From Sphingomonas sp. LY29 (GTDB lineage: Bacteria > Pseudomonadota > Alphaproteobacteria > Sphingomonadales > Sphingomonadaceae), in assembly GCF_035593985.1 (NCBI RefSeq), contig NZ_CP141587.1:1116001-1180000 (forward strand): DNA of 64,000 nucleotides, written 5' to 3'. The stretch's first letter is position 1. Each line of letters begins with the position of its first letter. Shown piece after piece: positions 8,432 through 18,297 of the stretch. A program made the position numbers and the translations under genes. Under the pieces are notes generated by a model. The model was not told where the DNA came from. It searched no databases and saw nothing but the letters and a program-made list of their open reading frames with translations.

Positions 8432-9930
8432 GCGAAGCCGCCGCCCTTCCCGTCGACCGCGCCGCGCTCGGGCCGCCCGAGCGGCTCCATCCGCTGTTCC
8501 TGCTGACCGGGCTTGGCAAGGCATTCAAGGGCGCGTGGGGCATGATCGCGGGCGGCGCCGTGCTGGCGGCGCAAGGCTATTGGTGGACCGTCCTCGCCTT
8601 GGCCGTCGGGATGCCGCTCTATTCACTGATCGCGCTGTACCTGAGGTGGCGCAGACTTGAGTATCGCGTCGGCGCCGACGAACTGCGGATCGACAGCGGC
8701 CTTCTCTCGCGCACCAGCCGCGCAATTCCGTTCGACCGGGTCACCGACGTCGACCTGGAGCAAGGTCCCGTCCACCGCCTGTTCGGGCTTGCCCGCGTCC
8801 GGTTCGAAACCGGCGCATCGGCCGGCGCGGCGGCCGAGGACGGGGTTCTCGACACCATTTCGCTCGAGCGAGCGGAGGCGCTGCGCGACTTCATCCGCGC
8901 GCGCCGCAGGGGCCACGCCGTATCGCCGACCGCCGTACTGGCCGAGGTTCCGGCCGAGGTCGAATCGCCGGTCTTTGCGATGGACAGCAAGCGCGTGCTG
9001 ACCGCAGGCCTGTTCAACTTCTCGCTGGCGGTGCTGGCCGGCCTGTTCGGTGTCACCCAGACCTTTGGCGACGTGCTGGGGTTCGACCCGTTCAAGCGCA
9101 CTTTCTGGCTGATGGTCGCCGACCGCGCGGGACCACTGCGCGACGTGATCATGGCGCATCAGATCGTGGCGATCATCGGCGGCGCCATCCTGCTCATTGC
9201 GCTGGGAGTCGCGACGGGCACGATCCGCACCGTCCTTCGCGAGCATGGCTTCAGGCTCGATCGCACCGTCAACGGTCTCCGGCGGCGTCGTGGCTTGCTG
9301 ACGCTCACCGACGTCACGATTCCGGCGCGGCGAGTGCAGGCGGCGATCCTCGCGACCGGCCCGATCCGCCGCCGCTTCGGCTGGCGCGTCCTCAAACTGC
9401 AAAGCCTCGCCATGGACGGCGGCAAGGGCGACCATGTCGTCGCCCCCCTGGCGCGTGAAGAAGAGGCCAGCGAAGTGCTTCACTCGCTCGACTGGCCGAT
9501 CGCCCCGGCCGAAGGGCTTTGGCACCGAGTATCGAGCGCGCACGTCACGGCCTTTGCGGTGATGATGGCGCCTGCGATCGCCGTCGCGGTCGTCGCGGCG
9601 ATCCTGCTCCAGCCCCTCATTCTCATCGCCATCCTCGGCGCCGGCATCGCGATCCTCGTTCGCTGGCTCGAATGGCGCCGGACGCGCTTCTCCTTGTCGG
9701 ACGGCGTCCTGTTCGTCGAAACCGGATGGTGGCAGCAGCGGCGGCGGATCCTTCCCTTGCGCAAGATCCAGAGCGTCGACATCGCCGAGAGCGGCTGGTC
9801 GCGCCTGTTCGGCTTCTGCACCCTGCGATTGGGTGTCGCGGGCGGCGGCGGCTTTTCGGGCCATGAGATTCCCTCACTCCCCCGCAGCGGTGCCATCGAG
9901 CTTCGCCATCGACTGCTGGCCAAGGCATGA
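8428..9930 (+). CDS. Three-PH-domain membrane protein (YdbT-like)
   Basis: A 500-residue inner-membrane protein with repeated units of two helices plus a bPH2 domain. The PH repeats can be recognised by the recurrent pattern 'xxVTDVDLEQGPVHRLFG' (about residue 105), 'LTDVTIPARRVQA' (about 290) and 'KIQSVDIAESGWSRLFG' (about 450). It starts with GTG overlapping the upstream stop. It should act with the preceding YdbS-like protein as one membrane complex. Function is not established; the coupling to recJ is probably positional. Confidence 0.85.
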   Translation: MSEAAALPVDRAALGPPERLHPLFLLTGLGKAFKGAWGMIAGGAVLAAQGYWWTVLALAVGMPLYSLIALYLRWRRLEYRVGADELRIDSGLLSRTSRAIPFDRVTDVDLEQGPVHRLFGLARVRFETGASAGAAAEDGVLDTISLERAEALRDFIRARRRGHAVSPTAVLAEVPAEVESPVFAMDSKRVLTAGLFNFSLAVLAGLFGVTQTFGDVLGFDPFKRTFWLMVADRAGPLRDVIMAHQIVAIIGGAILLIALGVATGTIRTVLREHGFRLDRTVNGLRRRRGLLTLTDVTIPARRVQAAILATGPIRRRFGWRVLKLQSLAMDGGKGDHVVAPLAREEEASEVLHSLDWPIAPAEGLWHRVSSAHVTAFAVMMAPAIAVAVVAAILLQPLILIAILGAGIAILVRWLEWRRTRFSLSDGVLFVETGWWQQRRRILPLRKIQSVDIAESGWSRLFGFCTLRLGVAGGGGFSGHEIPSLPRSGAIELRHRLLAKA

Positions 9931-11684
9931 GCGAGGCGTTCGTCTGCGGCGTGTCCGCCGGCCTGTCGGGCCGTCCCTGGCGCTGGCGCCGTGCGGGCGG
10001 CGACGAGCTTGGCCGCGACCTGACCGACCAGTTGCTGCTCGCGCGCGGCGTCGAGGAATCCGACCTTCCCCGCCACCGCGCGCCGACCCTGCGCGAATTT
10101 CTGCCTGACCCGTCGGTCTTCGCCGACATGGACCAGGCCGCGGTGCGGATCGCCGACGCGGTCGAGGCCGGGGAGAAAATCGCGATCTTCGGCGACTATG
10201 ACGTCGATGGCGCGACCTCATCGGCATTGTTGATGCTGCTCCTTCGCCGGCTCGGCAACGATCCGATGGTCTACATCCCCGACCGCCTGATGGAGGGCTA
10301 CGGCCCATCCGGCGCGGCGCTGGTCGAACTGAAAGCGCGCGGGGCATCGCTGATCGTCACGGTCGATTGCGGCGCGCAGGCGTTCGATGCGCTCGACCAA
10401 GCCGCGGCAGCCGGCCTGGAAGTCATCGTGTGCGACCACCACCAGTGCGCCGCCCGCCTGCCGACCGCGCATTCGGTCATCAATCCGAACCGCCTTGACG
10501 AAAGCGAGACCGGGGCCGCGCACGGGCACCTTGCCGCCGTCGGCATGGCCTTCCTGCTCGGTGTCGCACTCCTTCGCGAGCTTCGCCGCCGCGGCCGCTT
10601 CGTCGGCGACGTGCCCGAACCCAAGATCATCGACCTGCTCGACATCGTCGCGCTTGGCACCGTCGCCGACGTCGCCAAGCTGCGCACGCTCAACCGCGCC
10701 TTCGTGACCCAGGGCCTCAAGGTCATGGGCCAGCGTCGGAACATCGGCCTCGCCGCGCTGGCCGAGGCGGCGCGGCTGGTGAAGGCACCGACCAGCCGCG
10801 ACCTCGGCTTTGCACTCGGCCCCCGGATCAACGCCGGCGGTCGCGTCGGCAAATCCGACCTTGGGGTCCGCCTGCTCACCGCCACCGAGCCCGAGGAAGC
10901 GCGGGAAATCGCTGCCGAGCTCGACCGGCTCAATGAGGAGCGCCGAGCGATCGAGATGGTCGTACTCGACCAGGCGACGCAGGCCGCCGAAGCGCAGGCC
11001 GACCAGCCGATCGTGCTGGTGTCGGGCGCGGGTTGGCACCCCGGAGTTATCGGCATCGTCGCCAGCCGTCTGAAGGAACGGTTCGATCGCCCTGCACTGG
11101 TCATTGCCGAGGAAGACAGGGGTATCGGCAAAGGGTCGGGCCGATCGATTCCCGGCGTCGACCTTGGCGCGGCGGTGCTGGCCGCCAAAGACGAGGGATT
11201 GCTCGTCGCGGGCGGTGGCCATGCGATGGCGGCGGGACTGACCGTCGCCCCGGGCGGAATTGCTGCGCTCCGCGATTATCTGGTCCAGCGCATCGCCGCC
11301 GACGTCGAGGTGGCTCGGGCGAATCGCTCGCTTCAGTTGGACGCGCTGCTTGCCCCCGGCGGCGTCGCCGGCAATTTGTGTGACGCGCTCGATGCCGGGG
11401 GGCCGTACGGCGCGGGCTGGCCATCGCCACGTGTTGCCGCTGGACCGGCGCGACTGATGCGCACTGGCATCGTCGGCAACGGCCATGTTCGCGCGATTGC
11501 AGTCGGCGATGACGGCAAGTCGTTCAAGCTGATCGCCTTCCGCGCCGCCGACACCCCGCTGGGCCAGGCGCTCCTGTCATCGTCTCCCGACCAGCGCTGG
11601 TGGCTGGCCGGATCGATCAAGCGCGACGAGTGGAACGGGGGCAATGCCGCAGAAATGCACCTCGACGACGCCGCACCGGCTTGA
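9927..11684 (+). CDS. recJ: Single-stranded-DNA-specific 5'-3' exonuclease RecJ
   Basis: DHH-family exonuclease of RecF-pathway recombination and mismatch repair. The 585 residues contain motif I (FGDYDVDGATSS, about 90), VDCGAQAF, the DHH motif (VCDHHQC, about 170), the GxxxxD region LGTVADVAKL, the DHHA1 domain with GWHPGVIGIVASR (about 370) and GGGHAMAAGL, then the C-terminal OB region. The start overlaps the upstream gene as ATGA. The TGA at its end overlaps the -35 element of the tRNA-Glu promoter. Confidence 0.95.
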   Translation: MSEAFVCGVSAGLSGRPWRWRRAGGDELGRDLTDQLLLARGVEESDLPRHRAPTLREFLPDPSVFADMDQAAVRIADAVEAGEKIAIFGDYDVDGATSSALLMLLLRRLGNDPMVYIPDRLMEGYGPSGAALVELKARGASLIVTVDCGAQAFDALDQAAAAGLEVIVCDHHQCAARLPTAHSVINPNRLDESETGAAHGHLAAVGMAFLLGVALLRELRRRGRFVGDVPEPKIIDLLDIVALGTVADVAKLRTLNRAFVTQGLKVMGQRRNIGLAALAEAARLVKAPTSRDLGFALGPRINAGGRVGKSDLGVRLLTATEPEEAREIAAELDRLNEERRAIEMVVLDQATQAAEAQADQPIVLVSGAGWHPGVIGIVASRLKERFDRPALVIAEEDRGIGKGSGRSIPGVDLGAAVLAAKDEGLLVAGGGHAMAAGLTVAPGGIAALRDYLVQRIAADVEVARANRSLQLDALLAPGGVAGNLCDALDAGGPYGAGWPSPRVAAGPARLMRTGIVGNGHVRAIAVGDDGKSFKLIAFRAADTPLGQALLSSSPDQRWWLAGSIKRDEWNGGNAAEMHLDDAAPA

Positions 11685-11709
11685 CCCCTGCGCGCCCATC
11701 GCCTAACCG
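11681..11709 (+). promoter_or_regulatory. Candidate promoter of tRNA-Glu
   Basis: TTGACC (11681-11686) and TAACCG (11704-11709) are separated by 17 bases and followed by a GC-rich discriminator, as in growth-rate-controlled stable-RNA promoters. The tRNA begins 20 bases after the -10 element. The -35 element overlaps the recJ stop codon. Confidence 0.5.
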
Positions 11710-11728
11710 CGCGGCGCACCACTAACGT

Positions 11729-11803
11729 GGCCCCTTCGTCTAGCGGTTAGGACGCGGCCCTTTCACGGCTGAAACACGGGTTCGATTCCCGTAGGGGTCA
11801 CCA
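11729..11803 (+). tRNA. tRNA-Glu (anticodon TTC)
   Basis: A 75-base cloverleaf with encoded CCA. The acceptor arms GGCCCCT and AGGGGTC pair over seven positions with one G-T wobble. The anticodon stem CGGCC/GGCTG encloses loop CTTTCAC, with anticodon TTC at 11762-11764. The T-loop is GGGTTCGATTCCC. The sequence is typical of bacterial tRNA-Glu. Confidence 0.96.
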
Positions 11804-11809
11804 AAAACC

Positions 11810-11830
11810 CGTCATGCCGGGGGCATGACG
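11810..11830. terminator. Bidirectional terminator between tRNA-Glu and fghA
   Basis: A perfect 9-bp stem CGTCATGCC / GGCATGACG (11810-11818, 11822-11830) with loop GGG. Read on the minus strand it ends in a T5 run, which fits Rho-independent termination of the fghA operon; on the plus strand a weaker ATTTT follows, serving the tRNA transcript. Confidence 0.75.
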
Positions 11831-11857
11831 AGATTTTGGTGACAAATTTCTCAGCCT

Positions 11858-12706
11858 TCATCGCCGCAGCCGCTCCGCGTGCCAGCGAACGTGATCGGCC
11901 ATGAAGGTCGAGATGAAATAATAGCTGTGGTCGTAGCCCGCATGGCAGCGCAAGGTCAGGTCGATCCCCGCTTTGCGGCATGCCGCTTCCAATAGCTCCG
12001 GCTTTAGCTCGCGCTCGAGAAACGGATCGGCCTCGCCGACATCGACGAGGATTTCCGGGAAGCGTGCGCCGTCCTCGATCAACGCGACCGCATCGTGCGA
12101 GCGCCAATCGTTGCGGACCGGCCCCAGATAGTTCGATAGTGCCTTTTCCCCCCACGGCACCTGGCCCGGCGCGACGATCGGCGCAAAGGCCGATACACTG
12201 CGGAACCGGTCGGGATGGCGCAGCGCCACCGTTAGCGCGCCGTGGCCGCCCATCGAATGGCCGGTGATCGCCTGCCGCGCTGGGTCGATCGGGAAGTGAT
12301 CAGCGACCAGCGCGGGCAGTTCCTGCGTGACGTAAGACCACATGCGATAGTTGGCTGCCCATGGCTCCTGAGTCGCATCGACGTAGAAGCCCGCACCCAG
12401 GCCGAAGTCCCACGCGCCTTCGGGATCGTCGGGAACGCCGTCGCCGCGCGGGCTCGTGTCGGGCGCGACGAAGATGATCCCCGCTTCCGCACAGGCCGCG
12501 CGATACTCGCCCTTGTCGGTAACGTTGGCGTGGGTGCAGGTCAGCCCCGACAGATACCAAAGCACCGGCATCGGCTCGCCGTTTTCGGGCTGGGACGGCA
12601 CGAACACCGAAAAGGTCATGTCAGTGCCGGTCACGGCGGAGGCGTGGCGATAGACGCCCTGCACCCCGCCATGGCTCAGCGCTTCGCTGACGGTCTCAAT
12701 GCTCAT
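11858..12706 (-). CDS. fghA: S-formylglutathione hydrolase
   Basis: Serine hydrolase that splits S-formylglutathione to formate and glutathione, the last step of glutathione-dependent formaldehyde detoxification. The 282 residues include YLSGLTCTHANVTDKGEYR, the PDTSPRGDGVPDDPEGAWDFG loop features and the nucleophile elbow GHSMGGHG (Ser151), with VGEADPFL and CHAGYDHSYYF for the acid and base. The ATG at 12706 overlaps the stop of the upstream VOC gene (ATGA); upstream in-frame sequence is out-of-frame read-through and is not part of the protein. Confidence 0.95.
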   Translation of the reverse strand: MSIETVSEALSHGGVQGVYRHASAVTGTDMTFSVFVPSQPENGEPMPVLWYLSGLTCTHANVTDKGEYRAACAEAGIIFVAPDTSPRGDGVPDDPEGAWDFGLGAGFYVDATQEPWAANYRMWSYVTQELPALVADHFPIDPARQAITGHSMGGHGALTVALRHPDRFRSVSAFAPIVAPGQVPWGEKALSNYLGPVRNDWRSHDAVALIEDGARFPEILVDVGEADPFLERELKPELLEAACRKAGIDLTLRCHAGYDHSYYFISTFMADHVRWHAERLRR

Positions 12707-13074
12707 TGCTGCGGGCGATGAAGTCCGCACAGCTTGTTGCCGTCGGGATCGCGCAGATAGGCGAGGTAGAGCGATCCGAACGCGTTCGACCGAAGTCCGG
12801 GCGGGTCCTCGATCGCGGTGCCGCCGGCGGCGATGCCGCGCTGGTGCCAGGCATCGACTTCCTCGGGCGTGTCGAAGTGGAAGCCGATCGTCGAGCCGTT
12901 GCCATGGGTAGCCACACCGCCGTCGATCGGGTTGGTGACCATGAACACGCTGCCCTTGCGGCCGTAGGACAAACGGCCCTTGTCGTCCTGGCGACCTTCC
13001 TTTTCGAACAGGCCGTCGTAGAATTTCTTCGATCGTTCGAGGTCGTTCGATCCGACCATCATGTGACTGTACAT
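12703..13074 (-). CDS. VOC (glyoxalase/bleomycin-resistance fold) protein
   Basis: A 123-residue single vicinal-oxygen-chelate domain beginning MYSHMMVGSNDLERSKKFYD and ending with YLRDPDGNKLCGLH, the typical beta-alpha-beta-beta-beta pattern with a conserved C-terminal metal/substrate strand. It lies between adhC and fghA and overlaps fghA by four bases, so it belongs to the formaldehyde operon. A similar VOC gene accompanies these two in other proteobacteria. Its substrate, perhaps a glutathione adduct, is unproven. Confidence 0.88.
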   Translation of the reverse strand: MYSHMMVGSNDLERSKKFYDGLFEKEGRQDDKGRLSYGRKGSVFMVTNPIDGGVATHGNGSTIGFHFDTPEEVDAWHQRGIAAGGTAIEDPPGLRSNAFGSLYLAYLRDPDGNKLCGLHRPQQ

Positions 13075-13097
13075 GGCACCCTCTCCTTATCGTTGAA

Positions 13098-14204
<1,107 letters not shown>

Positions 14205-14271
14205 CATGGCTCCTTTAGGCTGGCCCCGCCTGTTGCCACGCCGGACCCGCCCGGCCAAGCCGCCTTGTCGC

Positions 14272-15087
14272 TCATTCGGGCTTGCGCACCGTCACCCGCA
14301 GAAACGCCGCGGGAATTTCGGTCCGTTCGTCTCCGCCCTGGTTCTGATCGTTGAAGAGCGCCGCCAGTTCCTCGCGATACAGGTCGGCGCGCCCATCCTT
14401 TTCGGCGGCCTCGAGCGCGTTCATCGTCGGGCCGTAATAATCGAGGAAACGCCCGAGCAGCGCAGAGGGCGGCTCGTCCAGCCGGAACGTAAAGGTGTCG
14501 CGCTCGCAGGTGATGTGATCGTCGGGAATGCCGGCGGCGGCGAAGCGTTCGCGCACGATGGCCTCCTGTCCCCACAGCATCGGACTGACGAAGCCTTCGG
14601 GCGGCGGCGGCGAGAAGGCCGCGCTGGTCCTTAGAATTTGCGCCACGAGTGTCGGGTCTCCCGGGATCCAGTTGCCCATGACGATCGTGCCGCCGGGCTG
14701 CGTCACCCGCACCATTTCGCGCGCGACATCGTCGGGTCGCGGGGCGAACATCGCGCCGAAAACGGTAACGACGTGATCGAAGCGACCGTCCTCGACGCCC
14801 GCCAGATCGCTCGCGTCGCCTTCCTCGAAACGGATATTCACAAGGCCTGCTGCTTCGGCCCGGCGCCTGCCCGCCTCGACCAAGTTCGCGGCGATGTCGA
14901 TTCCGGTGACATCGGCACCTCGTTCCGCCGCGGGGATCGCGGTCGTGCCGTCGCCGCAGCCAAGGTCGAGAACCTTTTCGCCCGGCGTTACGCCGATCCG
15001 GTCGACCAGTTCGCTTCCGCTCTGCCGCATGCAATCGGCGATTCGCGTGAAGTCGCCCTTCTCCCACAGTGCCTTGTTGGGGTTCAT
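14272..15087 (-). CDS. Class I SAM-dependent methyltransferase
   Basis: A 271-residue methyltransferase of the Methyltransf_11/25 type. The SAM-binding motif I is [16 protein letters not shown] (about residues 38-53), followed by the acidic residue in [10 protein letters not shown] and [11 protein letters not shown], then [24 protein letters not shown]. The substrate is unknown. The ATG at 15087 is preceded by a GGGAGAG sequence and starts the conserved region; an in-frame start at 15117 is possible. It is divergent from the CoA-catabolic operon. Confidence 0.85.
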   Translation of the reverse strand: MNPNKALWEKGDFTRIADCMRQSGSELVDRIGVTPGEKVLDLGCGDGTTAIPAAERGADVTGIDIAANLVEAGRRRAEAAGLVNIRFEEGDASDLAGVEDGRFDHVVTVFGAMFAPRPDDVAREMVRVTQPGGTIVMGNWIPGDPTLVAQILRTSAAFSPPPPEGFVSPMLWGQEAIVRERFAAAGIPDDHITCERDTFTFRLDEPPSALLGRFLDYYGPTMNALEAAEKDGRADLYREELAALFNDQNQGGDERTEIPAAFLRVTVRKPE

Positions 15088-15214
15088 GCCGTTCTCTCCC
15101 GCCAGGATTAACGCCACTACACCGCCCGCTCATACCATCCTTTGCAGGCCGGGTCTTGCCGGTTGCCTCGCTGCCCGTGCTCGGCCAAGCTGCGCGTCAA
15201 AAGGGGATGCGAGA

Positions 15215-15976
15215 ATGGGTTGGGCAACGGGACGCCACGCGCTGATTACCGGGGGCGGGACCGGCATCGGCGCCGCCGCTGCGCGAATGCTGGCCAAGGA
15301 GGGCGCCAAGCTGTCGCTGCTCGGTCGCCGCGAGGCGCCGCTGAAGGCGGTCGCGGAGGAAGTCGGCGGCCGCGCCATTCCTTGCGACATGACCGACCGA
15401 CCGGCGATGGAAGCCGCGTTCGACGCAGCGCGCGAGGCCAACGGCACGTTCGATTTCGTGGTTCTCAACGCCGGGATTGGCGACAGCGCACCCTTTGCGC
15501 GCACCAGCCGCGCCAGCTTCGACGCGATCATCGCCACCAACCTGACCGCGGTGTTCGACGGCGCGCAACTGGCGCTCGCCGACCTGCTGGCGGGCGAGGA
15601 CACTCGGTTGATCGTGGTGGCGTCGGTCGCGGGGCTTAAGGGCGGCGCCTATGCCGCGCCCTACGTCGCGTCGAAGCATGGCGCGGTGGGGCTTGTGCGC
15701 AGCCTTGCGCTCGAATTCGCCAAGAGCCCTATGACGGTCAATGCCATCTGCCCGGCGTTTGTCGATACGCCGATGGTCGACGACAGCGCGGAGCGGATCA
15801 GCCGGGTCACCAAACGCAGCGTCGACGATTCGCGCGGCGCGCTCGCGGCGCTCAACGCCAACGGTCGGCTGGTCACTGCCGACGAGGTCGCGGCGTCGAT
15901 CCTTAACCTGTGCCATCCGCTCAGCCGGTCGATCAACGGCGCCTGCGTCACCATCGATGGCGGCACCAGCGCATGA
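15215..15976 (+). CDS. SDR-family oxidoreductase of a CoA-thioester operon
   Basis: A 253-residue short-chain dehydrogenase with the NAD(P) motif TGGGTGIG (about 13-20), NAG at about 90, a catalytic Ser in VVASVAG and Tyr150/Lys154 in YVASK. In its operon it should oxidise a 3-hydroxyacyl-CoA-like intermediate to the ketone. The ATG at 15215 has GGGG-rich sequence upstream. The stop overlaps the next gene by ATGA. Similar SDRs stand first after the monooxygenase in aerobic 2-aminobenzoyl-CoA clusters, but that assignment is inference from gene order. Confidence 0.88.
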   Translation: MGWATGRHALITGGGTGIGAAAARMLAKEGAKLSLLGRREAPLKAVAEEVGGRAIPCDMTDRPAMEAAFDAAREANGTFDFVVLNAGIGDSAPFARTSRASFDAIIATNLTAVFDGAQLALADLLAGEDTRLIVVASVAGLKGGAYAAPYVASKHGAVGLVRSLALEFAKSPMTVNAICPAFVDTPMVDDSAERISRVTKRSVDDSRGALAALNANGRLVTADEVAASILNLCHPLSRSINGACVTIDGGTSA

Positions 15977-16782
15977 GCTTCGATCCCGTAACCTTTGCCC
16001 CCAAGCATTTTGGTTGGCGCTTCGTCGACGGGGTCGCGACGATCACCCTCGATCGGCCTGAGAAGAAGAACCCGCTGACGTTTGACAGCTATGCCGAGCT
16101 TCGCGACACCTTCCGCGCGCTCATCGTCACGCCGCAGGTCCGCGTGGTCGTGATCGCTGGCGCGGGTGGCAATTTCTGCTCGGGCGGCGACGTGCACGAA
16201 ATCATCGGCCCGCTGACCAAGATGGCGATGCCCGAATTGATCGCCTTTACGCGTATGACCGGCGACCTGGTCCGCGCGATGCGTGCCTGCCCCCAACCAA
16301 TCGTCGCCGCGGTCGAAGGCGTCTGCGCTGGGGCGGGCGCGATCCTTGCGATGGCGAGCGACATCCGTTTTGCCTCGCCAAGTGCGAAGACCGCCTTCCT
16401 GTTCACCCGCGTCGGACTGGCCGGCGCCGACATGGGCGCCTGCGCGATCCTGCCGCGCTTGATCGGGCACGGCCGCGCCGCCGAGCTGCTGTTCACCGGC
16501 CGAAGCATGAGCGCCGAGGAAGGAGAGCGGTGGGGCTTCTACAGCCGTATCGTCGACGACGTTCACGCCGAAGCGGTCGCAGCCGCAAAATCGATCGCCG
16601 GCGGCCCCGCCTTTGCGCATTCGATGACCAAGCGGCAGCTCGACATGGAATGGGCGGTCGCGATCGACACTGCGATCGAGATGGAAGCGCAGGCGCAGGC
16701 GATCTGCATGGCCACCAACGACTTCACCCGTGCCTACGACGCCTTCGCCGACCGTCGCACGCCGGAGTTCAAGGGTGACTGA
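15973..16782 (+). CDS. Enoyl-CoA hydratase family protein
   Basis: A 269-residue crotonase-fold enzyme. The oxyanion-hole segments are [15 protein letters not shown] (about 64-78) and [16 protein letters not shown] (about 115-130), with [22 protein letters not shown] following. The usual crotonase acidic residues are only partly conserved: Ala-Asp lies where many hydratases have Glu, so it could be a hydratase or ring-opening hydrolase. It starts on the ATGA overlap with the SDR gene and overlaps the acyl-CoA dehydrogenase gene by eight bases. Confidence 0.88.
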   Translation: MSFDPVTFAPKHFGWRFVDGVATITLDRPEKKNPLTFDSYAELRDTFRALIVTPQVRVVVIAGAGGNFCSGGDVHEIIGPLTKMAMPELIAFTRMTGDLVRAMRACPQPIVAAVEGVCAGAGAILAMASDIRFASPSAKTAFLFTRVGLAGADMGACAILPRLIGHGRAAELLFTGRSMSAEEGERWGFYSRIVDDVHAEAVAAAKSIAGGPAFAHSMTKRQLDMEWAVAIDTAIEMEAQAQAICMATNDFTRAYDAFADRRTPEFKGD

Positions 16783-17908
16783 CTGGCTCGACTGGCCGTT
16801 CTTCGAGGAGCCGCACCGCGGGCTGTCGGAACGGCTCGACGCGTGGTGCAAGGGCCGCGCCTTCCCACACGGCGCTGACATCGACGCCGCCTGCCGCGAA
16901 TTGGTCGCGGAACTGGGCAAGGCCGACTTTCTGTCGCTGTGCGTCGGCGGCGAACGCACGCCCGACGTTCGCAGCCTTGCCATCGCCCGCGCCACGCTCG
17001 CCTATCATTCGGGCCTGGCCGACTTCGCCTTCGCGATGCAGGGACTGGGATCGGGCGCGATCAGCCTTGCCGGCGATGAGGCGCAGAAGGCCGAGTGGCT
17101 GCCCAAGGTCGCCAACGGCAGTGCCATCGCGGCCTTCGCGATGACCGAACCCGAGACCGGAAGCGACGCCGCCAATGTCGCCATGACCGCGCGCCATGAC
17201 GGCAACGGCTATCGGCTGGATGGTGAGAAGACCTACATCTCCAACGGCGGGATCGCCGATCTCTACACCGTCATCGCTCGAACCGGAGAGGCCGAGGGCG
17301 CGCGGGGCCTAAGCATGTTCATCGTCCGCGGCGACGACCCCGGCCTGAGCGTCGCCGAACGGATCGAGGTGGTCGCCCCCCACCCGCTCGCGCGCCTTCG
17401 CTTCGATGGCGTGCGCGGCGAGTTGATCGGCACATCGGGCGACGGCTTCGGAATCGCGATGCGCACGCTGAACCTGTTCCGGGTGACCGTCGGCGCGGCC
17501 GCCCTCGGTTTCGCGCGCCGGGCGCTGGACGAAGCGGTCCGCTTCGCCTCGATGCGCAAGCTCGGCAACGCGACGCTGGCGGACAATGCGGTGACTCAGG
17601 ACCGGCTTGGCGACATGGCCACCGCGATCGACGCATCGGCGCTGCTGATTGCACGCGCGGGCTGGGCGCAGGATCGCGGCGCCGGGGACAATCGCCGTGC
17701 CGCCGCAATGGCCAAGCTTCACGCCACCGAGGAAGCGGGGCGCGTCATCGACTTGGCGGTGCAAATGCACGGCGGTCTTGGGGTCACGGTCGGTGCGACC
17801 GTTGAATCGCTCTATCGTGAGATCAGGGCGCTGAGGATCTACGAGGGAGCGAGCGAGGTGCAGCGAATGATCATCGCCCGTGACCTGCTCAAGGAGCGCC
17901 GCGCATGA
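16775..17908 (+). CDS. Acyl-CoA dehydrogenase
   Basis: A 377-residue FAD enzyme forming a C2-C3 double bond in an acyl-CoA. The signatures [24 protein letters not shown] flavin segment (about 120-138), [10 protein letters not shown], the arginine-rich [20 protein letters not shown] helix, [20 protein letters not shown] and [15 protein letters not shown] near the C-terminus are clear. GTG at 16775 starts the conserved N-terminus ([14 protein letters not shown]) and overlaps the hydratase gene; the longer in-frame start at 16730 lies well inside that gene. It ends on ATGA with the RidA gene. Confidence 0.92.
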   Translation: MTDWLDWPFFEEPHRGLSERLDAWCKGRAFPHGADIDAACRELVAELGKADFLSLCVGGERTPDVRSLAIARATLAYHSGLADFAFAMQGLGSGAISLAGDEAQKAEWLPKVANGSAIAAFAMTEPETGSDAANVAMTARHDGNGYRLDGEKTYISNGGIADLYTVIARTGEAEGARGLSMFIVRGDDPGLSVAERIEVVAPHPLARLRFDGVRGELIGTSGDGFGIAMRTLNLFRVTVGAAALGFARRALDEAVRFASMRKLGNATLADNAVTQDRLGDMATAIDASALLIARAGWAQDRGAGDNRRAAAMAKLHATEEAGRVIDLAVQMHGGLGVTVGATVESLYREIRALRIYEGASEVQRMIIARDLLKERRA

Positions 17909-18297
17909 AATCCCTGCTACCCCCCGGTTGGCCCAGGCCCAAGGGCTATTCGAATGGCATGGCGGCGCACGGCCGGTTCGTCGTCACCGCCGGCGTGGTC
18001 GGCTGGGACGCCGAGGAGCGGTTCGTGTCGGACACACTCGCCGGGCAGTTCGAGCAGTGCCTCCGCAACATCCTCGCCATTCTCGAATGCGACGGCGCGG
18101 AAGCGCGCAACATCGCCCGGCTGACCTGCTACGTCACCTCGATCGACGAATATCTTGCCAGCCTGGCGGAGATCGGCGCCGCATGGAAATCGGTGATCGG
18201 CCCGCACTATCCGGCGATGGCGCTGGTCGAGGTAGTGCGGCTCGTCGAGCGTGCGGCGAAAGTGGAGATCGAAGCGACCGCGGTGGTGCCCGAATGA
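17905..18297 (+). CDS. RidA-family (YjgF/YER057c/UK114) protein
   Basis: A 130-residue RidA-fold protein ([30 protein letters not shown] at the start; [19 protein letters not shown] and [26 protein letters not shown] at the end). RidA enzymes hydrolyse enamine/imine intermediates. Here the usual catalytic Arg region near the C-terminus reads [14 protein letters not shown], giving a candidate Arg. Its place between an acyl-CoA dehydrogenase and a CoA ligase suggests the pathway handles an amino-substituted CoA thioester. ATGA overlaps on both sides show tight coupling. Confidence 0.9.
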   Translation: MKSLLPPGWPRPKGYSNGMAAHGRFVVTAGVVGWDAEERFVSDTLAGQFEQCLRNILAILECDGAEARNIARLTCYVTSIDEYLASLAEIGAAWKSVIGPHYPAMALVEVVRLVERAAKVEIEATAVVPE

